Shown: positions 16,002 to 22,619 of the stretch, piece by piece
Layout: each line of letters starts with the position of its first letter
Position numbering within the stretch: position 1 is the stretch's first letter
Source: CAXTSE01 sp035554115
GTDB lineage: Bacteria; Actinomycetota; Actinomycetes; Actinomycetales; Microbacteriaceae
DNA: 28,002 nt
Direction: 5' to 3'
Assembly: GCA_035554115.1 (NCBI GenBank)
Contig: DATMIW010000059.1
Coordinates: forward strand, 1 to 28,002
Program-made: the position numbers and the translations under genes
The notes under the pieces: generated by a model
Database searches by the model: none
Seen by the model: only the letters and a program-made list of their open reading frames with translations
What the model was told of the DNA's origin: nothing

Positions 16002-16400
16002 TCAGGAGGTGCGAAGGTCTCGTTTCGCCAGCCGTAAGGCCAGGGCAACCGCGCCGCAGATGATCAGCACGCGGGCGGCGGGCACCAGGCCCGCGGCATT
16101 CTGGGCCAGGAACGACTCGGCCGCGAGCCAAGCGACCTCGGCCACCAGTACGACAGCCGTTGTGAGTGCCGCGCCGAACGGGGCGTCCTCTGAGAACGGG
16201 ACGACCACTCCGGCGAGGTAACTCAGCACAAACAGCGCGGCGAACACGGGGGCGACCGAGAGCAGGGCGTCTGGCACGCCCTCGATCGGCACCGCGGCGA
16301 GAACCGCGATGACGAGCAGCAGCAGCTGGATGACCGCCAGGGCGATGAGCTGTGCCGCGACGCGCACCCACACCGGCTGCCGAGCGCCCACGAAGATCAT
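16002..16400 (-). CDS. Membrane protein, C-terminal part of (or partner to) the ABC-type permease
   Basis: A 132-residue hydrophobic protein beginning MIFVGARQPVWVRVAAQ with about four spans and a short basic tail (RLAKRDLRTS). Its ATG (16398-16400) overlaps the stop of the preceding membrane gene as ATGA. Two readings are possible. It may be a separate small gene, coupled by that overlap. Or it may be the end of one permease broken by a frameshift: the residues just before the ATG in this frame (QDPSGEM) continue sensibly from the upstream protein's AGAETAHG, with a single missing base. The second reading fits the layout of ABC-2-like permeases, where a polar loop of this type joins membrane segments. 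Either way it belongs to the operon that begins at 19421. Confidence 0.65.
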   Translation of the reverse strand: MIFVGARQPVWVRVAAQLIALAVIQLLLLVIAVLAAVPIEGVPDALLSVAPVFAALFVLSYLAGVVVPFSEDAPFGAALTTAVVLVAEVAWLAAESFLAQNAAGLVPAARVLIICGAVALALRLAKRDLRTS

Positions 16401-17467
16401 CTCACCCGACGGGTCCTGCCGTGCGCAGTCTCGGCGCCGGCGGCACACAAAATTGCGAAGAAGATCACGATGGCCTCGGCTGGGATCAGCCCGGTTCGAG
16501 CGGCCGCGACCCCGGCGGCCATCAGGACGGCCATCGAAATCAGGCTCACCGCGGTCACGGGGTGACGTATATAGAGGAGCGCCTCCCGGATCACGAAATT
16601 GATGAATGCACTCGGCCTGCCCACCGCGCGCGCCGCCAGCACTCTCCACCCGACCTGAAGCGGCTGCTGCAGTCCGCCCCCTGCGGCGGTCAGGCACGCC
16701 AGTGCTACGAGGGCGAGAAGGACGGCGATGGATGCGGCGGCATCCACGAAGGTGGTGGGCGCGGATCGTCCTGACCACAGCCAGACGAGGCATCGCGCCA
16801 CGACGCTGGTGCGTTGCTGCAGGGCTCCCGTGCCGATGTCGACGATCATGGCGCCTGTCACGAGTATCGCGACAAGCATTCCCACCGAGCGTGATGCCGT
16901 GTCGCTCCACTTGAGGAGCCCCGCTCCGATGACAACGGCATCGCGCACTATCAGCGCCACGATTCCGAACGCCGACGCTATGGCCACCAATGACACAGTG
17001 GTAATCACCGGAAACTGTTGATGCGAGGCAATCACGGCGGTCGATGCACCGCTGCTTGCGATAACGACGATTGCGATCAAAGCCGCTGTCGGGAGGAACT
17101 CGCCGACAGCGATGAGGGAGCGACTGGCACCCGCGATGCGCGCAGAGAGCGCGATCCGCGAATGCGGCGGGACGATCATCGCGATGAGCAGTGCGATCGC
17201 CGACGACACGATGCAGCTTGACGACACGAAGATTGCGGTGAGCGCTGCGCGTTGCCTTTCGCCGAAAGGTCCGTCGGGATCGAACAAACTCCCCAAGATC
17301 GAGTCGTAGAAGCCGAACGCTGCCATATTGGCGGCGATTGTGGCGGCAAGTACCACTCCGAGCAGGACCACAAGCCGAGCACGAGACCCGACCGTCGACT
17401 CCACGTGGCGACGGCTGCTGCGGAACCCGGCCACGGGAACCGCGCCGAGGCGGAGTGACCATCGCAT
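16397..17467 (-). CDS. ABC-type exporter membrane protein (permease), possibly frameshifted at its end
   Basis: A 356-residue protein with about seven to eight strongly hydrophobic spans, the first after a basic N-terminus (RSSRRHVESTVGSRARL), then a long polar loop around 70-90. It has no motif of named families, but it starts 13 bases after an ABC ATPase gene that lacks a fused membrane domain, so it is most likely that ATPase's membrane partner. ATG 17467 was chosen as the first start after the ATPase stop. The frame ends with AETAHGRTRRVR and a stop that overlaps an ATG in the next frame, in which hydrophobic segments go on to 16002. See the neighbour at 16002-16400 and the finding on this junction. 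Confidence 0.75.
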   Translation of the reverse strand: MRWSLRLGAVPVAGFRSSRRHVESTVGSRARLVVLLGVVLAATIAANMAAFGFYDSILGSLFDPDGPFGERQRAALTAIFVSSSCIVSSAIALLIAMIVPPHSRIALSARIAGASRSLIAVGEFLPTAALIAIVVIASSGASTAVIASHQQFPVITTVSLVAIASAFGIVALIVRDAVVIGAGLLKWSDTASRSVGMLVAILVTGAMIVDIGTGALQQRTSVVARCLVWLWSGRSAPTTFVDAAASIAVLLALVALACLTAAGGGLQQPLQVGWRVLAARAVGRPSAFINFVIREALLYIRHPVTAVSLISMAVLMAAGVAAARTGLIPAEAIVIFFAILCAAGAETAHGRTRRVR

Positions 17468-17480
17468 GAGGTCAAGTCGT

Positions 17481-18263
17481 TCAGGCACCCTCGAGCACCT
17501 CGAGACCGGCGAAGAACTCGTCGGCGGCATCTTCGGCTTCGACGTCGAGCCCCGTATAGGCGAGAAACGATGACTCGAGGTCGGCGTGGGTGCCGACAAC
17601 GTGGGCCAGTTCGCCGCTGGCGCGCACCTGCCCGTCTTGGAGTACCACCACATTCCGACAGAGGCGACCCGCGAGGGCGAGGTCGTGTGTGGAGATCAGC
17701 ACCGCGTTGCCCTCGGCGGCGTACCGGGTGACCAGGGTGCGCATGATGGCGCCCGATTCCGGATCGAGCCCGCGGAACGGTTCGTCGAGGATCAGCAGGG
17801 TCGGCCGATGCAGAAGCGCCGCGATCAGTTGCAACTTGCGCTTCATCCCGTGGCTGTAGGTGCCGACGAGCGCGTCGAGGTGAGCTGCGATCCGGAGCCC
17901 GGAACTCATGTAGTCGATGGCGACCTCGTTCGATCGCATGCCGCGGATCCCTTCGATGAGGGTCAGATACTCCCGAGCGGTGAGCAGTTCGGGCAGGGGG
18001 AGATCATCGGGGCAGAACCCGATAGCGCGGCGGACGGCGGAGTCGCTTGCCGGAAGGTCGCCGAAGGTGACGCGCCCCGAGGTGGCCTTTATCAACCCGA
18101 CGACGATGTGGAGCAGCGTGCTCTTGCCCGAACCGTTAGGCCCGAGCAGGCCGGTGACCGAGCCCATCGGCACCGACATGCTCACCGAATCGAGAACCTC
18201 ACGTGCTCCATAGCTCTTTCTCAAACTGTCGATCTCAAGCACGGGGAAGCAGGCCTTTCGCAT
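17481..18263 (-). CDS. ABC transporter ATP-binding protein (exporter type)
   Basis: A 260-residue single-domain ATPase. Walker A is GPNGSGKST (41-49), the signature is YSHGMKRKLQL (136-146), the form usual for ABC-2-type exporters, Walker B is LLILDEP (156-162), and the switch His193 is in STHD. An acidic C-terminal tail of about 25 residues (DVEAEDAADEFFAG) is unusual. ATG 18263 overlaps the end of the M50-like gene by 29 bases; GTG 18242 (starting VLEIDSLRKSYG) is an equally possible start with AAAGG about 11 bases upstream. It supplies energy to the membrane protein encoded at 16397-17467. The cargo is inferred to be the peptide from 19083-19421, but immunity by export of an external toxin is an alternative. 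Confidence 0.93.
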   Translation of the reverse strand: MRKACFPVLEIDSLRKSYGAREVLDSVSMSVPMGSVTGLLGPNGSGKSTLLHIVVGLIKATSGRVTFGDLPASDSAVRRAIGFCPDDLPLPELLTAREYLTLIEGIRGMRSNEVAIDYMSSGLRIAAHLDALVGTYSHGMKRKLQLIAALLHRPTLLILDEPFRGLDPESGAIMRTLVTRYAAEGNAVLISTHDLALAGRLCRNVVVLQDGQVRASGELAHVVGTHADLESSFLAYTGLDVEAEDAADEFFAGLEVLEGA

Positions 18264-18744
18264 ATCGCAGGATGTGGGCTCCGTCGGCGCTGCTCGGGGA
18301 CAGCGAGGCAAGGTGCACCAGGAAGGGGAGGATCCAAGGGAAGACGCCGATCACATCCGAACCCACCAGCATCACCGGTACCGCGCAGGCGAGCCCGGCT
18401 GTTGGTCCCGCAACGCTTATGAGAGCGGCGCTTGTCGAGTCCGTTGCCGGACGGTAAATCGAGGACCGCCGAACCGTACCGGCACCGAACACAAGGTGAC
18501 GCTCAGCCGTGGGCAGAAGCGTCACCGCAACCGCCGCGTGAGCGAATTCGTGCGCGAGCAGGCTGAGGGGCAGCATGTGCGCACACACCACAAGGGGTGC
18601 GATGAACGGAAGCGGAAGGTGCAGCAGTGACAGTAGGTACGCGACGGCGAGCAGGGGGAGTGAGACGAGCAGCGTCGCCGCACCGAACTGCGCTGCAGAC
18701 GCGTTCAGTGCGGCGACGATGGCCGTGTGGAGCTTGTCGACCAT
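18235..18744 (-). CDS. M50 (site-2 protease)-like membrane metalloprotease
   Basis: A 169-residue membrane protein with the two hallmark motifs of M50 intramembrane metalloproteases: HEFAH (His65, Glu66, His69) as zinc ligands and general base, and SPSSADGAHILR with Asp154 as the third ligand, the equivalent of the family's LDG motif. The intermediate VAGPTAGLACAV segment matches the conserved AGP region. About four to five spans surround them. Such proteases cut peptides inside or at the edge of the membrane, for example Eep-type pheromone release and YydH in the epipeptide operon. It lies nine bases after the two-span protein gene and overlaps the ATPase gene, and the operon's first gene encodes a single-span protein, a natural substrate candidate. 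Confidence 0.85.
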   Translation of the reverse strand: MVDKLHTAIVAALNASAAQFGAATLLVSLPLLAVAYLLSLLHLPLPFIAPLVVCAHMLPLSLLAHEFAHAAVAVTLLPTAERHLVFGAGTVRRSSIYRPATDSTSAALISVAGPTAGLACAVPVMLVGSDVIGVFPWILPFLVHLASLSPSSADGAHILRYAKGLLPRA

Positions 18745-18753
18745 GCCTTCGAT

Positions 18754-19083
18754 TCAGTGAGTGGCGGGGGTGAAGTCGACACCGCGTGGGCGCGGGGGTC
18801 GGAGCAGCGCCCCCACCACAGTGCCAACGATGGCGACGATCAGCGGAGCAAATACGAACAGCGGCCCGAGGACTGTGTCGGCCGTATCGGCCGTCTGATC
18901 CACCGTGATAAACCCCGGAATGTTGAGCGTTGACTGTCCGTCGAGCGCGCGAGCAAATGTGACCAACCAGATGCCGCCCGCGACGACCGCGCCGATCAAG
19001 AACCCGATGACGAACCCGACGAGGCCGCCAATCCACCGTTGTGCGCCCTGCTTCCGGGGCCCGTCATTGTTGTGGGCAGCCAT
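18754..19083 (-). CDS. Small two-span membrane protein of unknown function
   Basis: A 109-residue protein with spans at about 18-43 (rich in Gly, Val, Ile) and 71-94. Between them is an extracytoplasmic loop of about 27 residues (ALDGQSTLNIPGFITVDQTA), and the C-terminal tail is Pro/Arg-rich (RPPRPRGVDF). I recognise no family. Its ATG shares a base with the stop of the upstream peptide gene (TGATG), so the two are produced together. In peptide toxin operons a small membrane protein in this place is often the immunity factor; that role here is a guess from position, size and topology. It could also be a maturation or export accessory protein. Confidence 0.8.
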   Translation of the reverse strand: MAAHNNDGPRKQGAQRWIGGLVGFVIGFLIGAVVAGGIWLVTFARALDGQSTLNIPGFITVDQTADTADTVLGPLFVFAPLIVAIVGTVVGALLRPPRPRGVDFTPATH

Positions 19084-19421
19084 CAGATGCGCTTGCAACC
19101 GACCTTGACCGTCCACGGGTCGAGCTTGACGAGGAATTCGAGCACGCCGCCGCGGGTCGAACAGAGGATGATGGCCGCCGCGACGAGCGACGCCGCGATC
19201 GCGAGCAGGACGATGATCGCCACGATGATGATGATGTGGACGGCGTCGTTGCGTTCCCGTCGCGGAGAGACCGCCTGCTGCACGGCCGTCGTAGCTCGCT
19301 CGCCGCGATCCATCGCCGCGAGGAGCAGGAAGACCGGGAGGAGGCTGGCGCGTTCGAACAGGGTGGGCGGCGGCGAGGTTGTGGACCGGACGGCCGCGGT
19401 AGTCGGGGTTGTGGTACTCAT
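19083..19421 (-). CDS. Putative single-span precursor peptide with Cys-flanked C-terminal tail
   Basis: A 112-residue protein, first gene of the minus-strand operon. ATG 19421 is preceded by a perfect AAGGAG at six bases. Residues 1-25 are Thr/Ser/Pro-rich, 26-37 are hydrophobic (SLLPVFLLLAAM), then a charged region follows (DRGERATT, SPRRERND). Residues 61-86 form a strong membrane span (HIIIIVAIIVLLAIAASLV). The last 26 residues begin with Cys87 and contain Cys109 and one Trp (DPWTVKVGCKRI), so a disulfide or thioether ring is conceivable. By the positive-inside rule the arginine-rich N-side would be cytoplasmic and the Cys-flanked tail outside. I recognise no family. With an M50 protease and ABC exporter downstream, it is a candidate precursor of a released peptide. 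The open frame extends to 19784, but that part is the complement of the UvrA-like gene. Confidence 0.72.
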   Translation of the reverse strand: MSTTTPTTAAVRSTTSPPPTLFERASLLPVFLLLAAMDRGERATTAVQQAVSPRRERNDAVHIIIIVAIIVLLAIAASLVAAAIILCSTRGGVLEFLVKLDPWTVKVGCKRI

Positions 19422-19454
19422 GGGAATCTCCTTCGTGAGTAAAGCGCGAAATGA

Positions 19455-19468
19455 ATACTTATGAGTAT
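19455..19468. promoter_or_regulatory. Palindrome ATACTTATGAGTAT in the divergent promoter region
   Basis: A 14-bp element with perfect five-base arms ATACT and AGTAT around TATG lies about midway between the peptide operon (start 19421) and the UvrA-like gene (start 19527). It is in an AT-rich stretch unlike the surroundings, as expected of a promoter. It may bind a dimeric regulator controlling one or both sides; the TetR protein at 21957-22517 is one candidate. I could not fix convincing -35/-10 pairs. Confidence 0.45.
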
Positions 19469-19526
19469 CATTAACTTTGCTCGGAATCAAGAAGTTTGTG
19501 TCGGACCACGTGGGTATGGTCGAGGC

Positions 19527-21878
19527 ATGCCGAACGATTCCGTCCACGCCGCCGACGCGCACGATCTGATCCGCGTCGTCGGGGCGCGCGAGAACAACCT
19601 GAAGAACATCAGCGTCGAGATCCCGAAGCGCCGCCTCACGGTGTTCACCGGGGTATCGGGTTCGGGCAAAAGCTCGCTCGTCTTCGATACGATCGCGGCC
19701 GACTCGCAGCGCATGATCAACGAGACCTACAGCACCTTCGTGCAAGGCTTCATGCCCAATCTCGCGCGGCCAGACGTCGATCATCTGAGTGGTCTAACCA
19801 CCGCGATCATCGTGGATCAGGAGCGGATGGGGGCCAATGTCCGCTCGACCGTCGGAACGGCCACCGATGCCAACGCAATGCTGCGCGTGCTGTTCAGCCG
19901 CATAGGCGATCCCCATATCGGGTCGGCGCAGGCGTTCTCGTTTAACGTCGCGTCGGTATCCGGAGCCGGGGCAGTCACCATTGAGCGCGGCGGCGCCACG
20001 ACGAAAGAGCGCCGAAGTTTCACAATTACCGGTGGCATGTGTGCGCGGTGTGAAGGCATGGGCGCGGTCTCGGAAATCGACCTCGCCGAGCTCTATGACG
20101 ACTCCAAGTCGATTGCCGAGGGCGCGCTCACGATTCCGGGCTTCACTCCAGACGGCTGGGGCGTACGCATGTATACAGAGTCGGGATTCGTCGATGGTGA
20201 CAAGCCGATCGGCACCTTCTCGAAGAAGATGCTCGCCGACTTCCTCTACAAAGAGCCCACGAAGGTCAAGATCAACGGCATCAACATCACCTATGAGGGT
20301 CTGGTTCCCAAAATCCAGAAGTCGATGCTGTCGAAAGACAAAGATTCGATGCAGCCCCATATCCGCGCTTTTGTCGATCGCGCCGTGACCTTTGCGCGCT
20401 GCCCCGACTGTGACGGAACGCGCCTGAACGAGGGAGCGCGGTCATCCAAGATCGCGGGAATCAACATCGCAGAGGCCTGCGCGATGCAGATCAATGACCT
20501 TGCCGACTGGGTTCGCGGCCTCGATGAGCCCTCGGTCGCCCCGCTGCTCGCTACCCTGCAAGAGTCTCTCGACTCATTCGTCGAGATCGGGCTCGGCTAC
20601 CTCTCCCTTGATCGTCCAGCGGGCACGCTCTCGGGTGGTGAGGCACAGCGCACGAAGATGATTCGGCACCTGGGTTCGTCGCTGACCGACGTCACCTATG
20701 TCTTTGACGAGCCCACGATCGGGCTGCACCCGCATGACATCCAGCGCATGAACGAGCTGTTGCTGCGCCTGCGCGACAAGGGAAACACGGTTCTTGTGGT
20801 TGAGCACAAGCCCGAGACCATCTCCATCGCCGATTACGTCGTCGACCTTGGGCCGGGTGCAGGCAAGAACGGCGGCGAGATCCAATACACCGGCAGTTAT
20901 GAGGGACTCCGCGCGAGCGACACCCTCACGGGCCGACACCTGGATGACAAGGTGGCCCTGCGCGAAACCCTCCGCGAGCGCACCGGCGTCCTCGAAATCC
21001 GCGGAGCCTCGCACCACAATCTCCAGAATGTCGATGTCGACGTGCCGCTCGGTGTGCTCACCGTCGTCACCGGAGTCGCGGGCTCGGGCAAGAGCTCCCT
21101 GCTGCACGGGTCGATCCCCAAGGGGACCGATGTCGTGTCCGTCGACCAGGGGGCGATCCGCGGATCACGTCGCAGCAGCCCCGCGACCTACACCGGCATG
21201 CTCGACCCGATCCGCTCGGCCTTCGCAAAGGCGAATGGAGTGAAGCCGGCGCTGTTCAGTGCCAACTCCGAGGGCGCGTGCCCGAATTGCAATGGCAACG
21301 GGGTGATCTACACCGACCTCGCGATAATGGCCGGAGTCGCGACCGTGTGCGAGGTGTGCGGCGGGAAGCGTTTCCAAGAGAAGGTCCTCGAGTACGAGCT
21401 CGACGGTAAAAACATCGCCGAGGTTCTCGAGATGAGCGTCGACGAGGCACGCGAATTCTTCGGCTCGGGCCCAGCGCACGCGATCCTCGAGCGCATGTCC
21501 GATGTGGGGCTCGGTTACCTCGCTATCGGCCAGCCACTCACGACACTGTCCGGCGGTGAGCGCCAGCGGCTCAAATTGGCGATCCACATGGCCGACAAAG
21601 GCGGCATCTATGTGCTCGACGAGCCGACCACGGGGCTGCACCTCGCGGATGTGCAGCAGCTGCTTGCCCTCCTCGATCGGCTCGTCGATTCCGGCAAATC
21701 CGTGATCGTGATCGAGCACCACCAGGCGGTCATGGCTCACGCTGATTGGATCATCGACCTCGGTCCGGGCGCCGGCCACGACGGGGGGCGCGTGGTCTTT
21801 GAAGGCACGCCAGCCGAGCTGGTGTCGGCGAAGTCCACGCTCACGGGGAAGCACCTCGCCGAGTACCTGCGCCCATGA
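19527..21878 (+). CDS. UvrA-like ABC ATPase, short DrrC/UvrA2 type
   Basis: A 783-residue protein with two UvrA-type ATPase modules: Walker A GVSGSGKSS (42-50) and GVAGSGKSS, signatures TLSGGEAQR and TLSGGERQR, Walker B YVFDEPTIGLHP and YVLDEPTTGLH. The zinc-finger cysteines are CARC and CPDC in the first half and CPNC...CEVC in the second. It is about 150 residues shorter than UvrA, consistent with loss of the UvrB-binding region, as in UvrA2 and the daunorubicin resistance protein DrrC. Hence it is probably not the main excision repair protein but a DNA-damage or drug tolerance factor. Start ATG 19527 is preferred because the protein then begins like the family (DLIRVVGARENNLKNI); a start at 19461 lies inside the palindrome and adds unlike residues. 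It is convergent with a TetR gene. Confidence 0.92.
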   Translation: MPNDSVHAADAHDLIRVVGARENNLKNISVEIPKRRLTVFTGVSGSGKSSLVFDTIAADSQRMINETYSTFVQGFMPNLARPDVDHLSGLTTAIIVDQERMGANVRSTVGTATDANAMLRVLFSRIGDPHIGSAQAFSFNVASVSGAGAVTIERGGATTKERRSFTITGGMCARCEGMGAVSEIDLAELYDDSKSIAEGALTIPGFTPDGWGVRMYTESGFVDGDKPIGTFSKKMLADFLYKEPTKVKINGINITYEGLVPKIQKSMLSKDKDSMQPHIRAFVDRAVTFARCPDCDGTRLNEGARSSKIAGINIAEACAMQINDLADWVRGLDEPSVAPLLATLQESLDSFVEIGLGYLSLDRPAGTLSGGEAQRTKMIRHLGSSLTDVTYVFDEPTIGLHPHDIQRMNELLLRLRDKGNTVLVVEHKPETISIADYVVDLGPGAGKNGGEIQYTGSYEGLRASDTLTGRHLDDKVALRETLRERTGVLEIRGASHHNLQNVDVDVPLGVLTVVTGVAGSGKSSLLHGSIPKGTDVVSVDQGAIRGSRRSSPATYTGMLDPIRSAFAKANGVKPALFSANSEGACPNCNGNGVIYTDLAIMAGVATVCEVCGGKRFQEKVLEYELDGKNIAEVLEMSVDEAREFFGSGPAHAILERMSDVGLGYLAIGQPLTTLSGGERQRLKLAIHMADKGGIYVLDEPTTGLHLADVQQLLALLDRLVDSGKSVIVIEHHQAVMAHADWIIDLGPGAGHDGGRVVFEGTPAELVSAKSTLTGKHLAEYLRP

Positions 21879-21924
21879 GTATCTGCGCCCACAAGTAGCT
21901 GCGCCCACAAGTAGCTGCGCCCAT
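21861..21924. repeat. Four tandem 16-bp repeats spanning the UvrA-like gene's stop codon
   Basis: Four adjoining copies of a 16-base unit lie at 21861-21876, 21877-21892, 21893-21908 and 21909-21924, of the form gAGTACCTGCGCCCAt. Copies 3 and 4 differ only at the last base, and copies 1 and 2 at two positions. The first copy encodes the protein's final residues EYLRP and its last base starts the TGA stop; the other three are non-coding. A partial fifth unit (AGCTGC) follows. The array fills most of the 78-bp gap to the convergent TetR gene. Confidence 0.92.
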
Positions 21925-21956
21925 AGCTGCCTCCGCGCCTAAGCAGTCGGAGCCGT

Positions 21957-22517
21957 CTATTCCGGGGGCACGCTAGGCGCTCGCAGCACGCGCCACACCC
22001 AGTTCGACGCTGTTGCGGGATCCGGTCGCGGGTCCATCGCCAGCCAGAACCCCAGCATCCCGAGCACCGACCCCGCGATTCCCGCTGCCACCAACTCGGC
22101 CGGTAATTCGCCGTATGGGTCGTCGCTTTCGGCGCGGGCCATCTCCTCCAGAACGAGAGTTTGCAGCCGAGTTCGCAGGCGCACAACAGCGACTGCTGAC
22201 CCGTTCTCGCCTAACACGCGCCGGTACAGTGCCGCGTTCGCATCCAGATGCTCAAGATACGAGAGCAGCACCGCCGGCGGTTCCTCACCCCAGGGCGGCA
22301 GGCTGGGCAAGTGAGCGCCTGCTGCTTCGGCGACCGCGTCGAGCGCGTCGGCGAGAAGGGTCTCTTTGTCGGCGTAGTGCTGATAGAAGCTGCTGCGATT
22401 CACGCCGGCTCGCTCGGCAACGTCGGCGACGGTGATGTCGTCGAGCGGTTGTTCGCGGGCGAGATCGAGCAGCGCCTCTTGCAGGCTGCGTCGGGTGCGC
22501 GCGATCCGGGGATCCAT
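21957..22517 (-). CDS. TetR-family transcriptional regulator
   Basis: A 186-residue regulator. The N-terminal helix-turn-helix covers about residues 8-50: ARTRRSLQEALLDLAREQ, then DITVADVAERAGVNRSSFYQHYADKE, a clear TetR signature. The C-terminal ligand and dimer domain (51-186) is of the type with a late hydrophobic helix (VAAGIAGSVLGMLGFWLAM). ATG 22517 begins MDPRIARTRRSL, as usual for this subgroup. It is convergent with the UvrA-like gene and divergent from the first GcvT-like gene, so it could regulate itself and either of these. No palindrome typical of TetR operators was found in the 102 bp between it and the GcvT-like gene. Confidence 0.93.
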   Translation of the reverse strand: MDPRIARTRRSLQEALLDLAREQPLDDITVADVAERAGVNRSSFYQHYADKETLLADALDAVAEAAGAHLPSLPPWGEEPPAVLLSYLEHLDANAALYRRVLGENGSAVAVVRLRTRLQTLVLEEMARAESDDPYGELPAELVAAGIAGSVLGMLGFWLAMDPRPDPATASNWVWRVLRAPSVPPE

Positions 22518-22574
22518 CCCCCGATTGTGCCAGTAGACCCAGATATCCGGCCCTCTAAAACCTTACAATTGACA

Positions 22575-22583
22575 TGTTATATT
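22575..22583 (+). promoter_or_regulatory. Possible extended -10 promoter for the first GcvT-like gene
   Basis: TGT followed by TATATT (TG at 22575-22576, TATATT 22578-22583) matches an extended -10 element in a locally AT-rich stretch, 36 bases before the ATG. The -35 region is not clear. An AGGAG ribosome site precedes the ATG. Confidence 0.4.
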
Positions 22584-22619
22584 TTCGGAAGTGCACTACC
22601 CACGGACCAGGAGTCGACG

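Noticed and set aside
16400..16430. Programmed -1 frameshift site in the permease
   Set aside because: No X-XXY-YYZ slippery heptamer is seen in the region, so a mutation, sequencing error or two-gene arrangement is more likely.
16401..17462. N-terminal extension of the 16002 frame as a single 486-residue protein
   Set aside because: Its part above 16400 is Arg-rich, a shadow of the hydrophobic permease in the neighbouring frame; only the last 132 residues look real.
19422..19784. Extension of the peptide precursor frame upstream to 19784
   Set aside because: This part is the complement of the UvrA-like gene; AAGGAG before ATG 19421 fixes the start.
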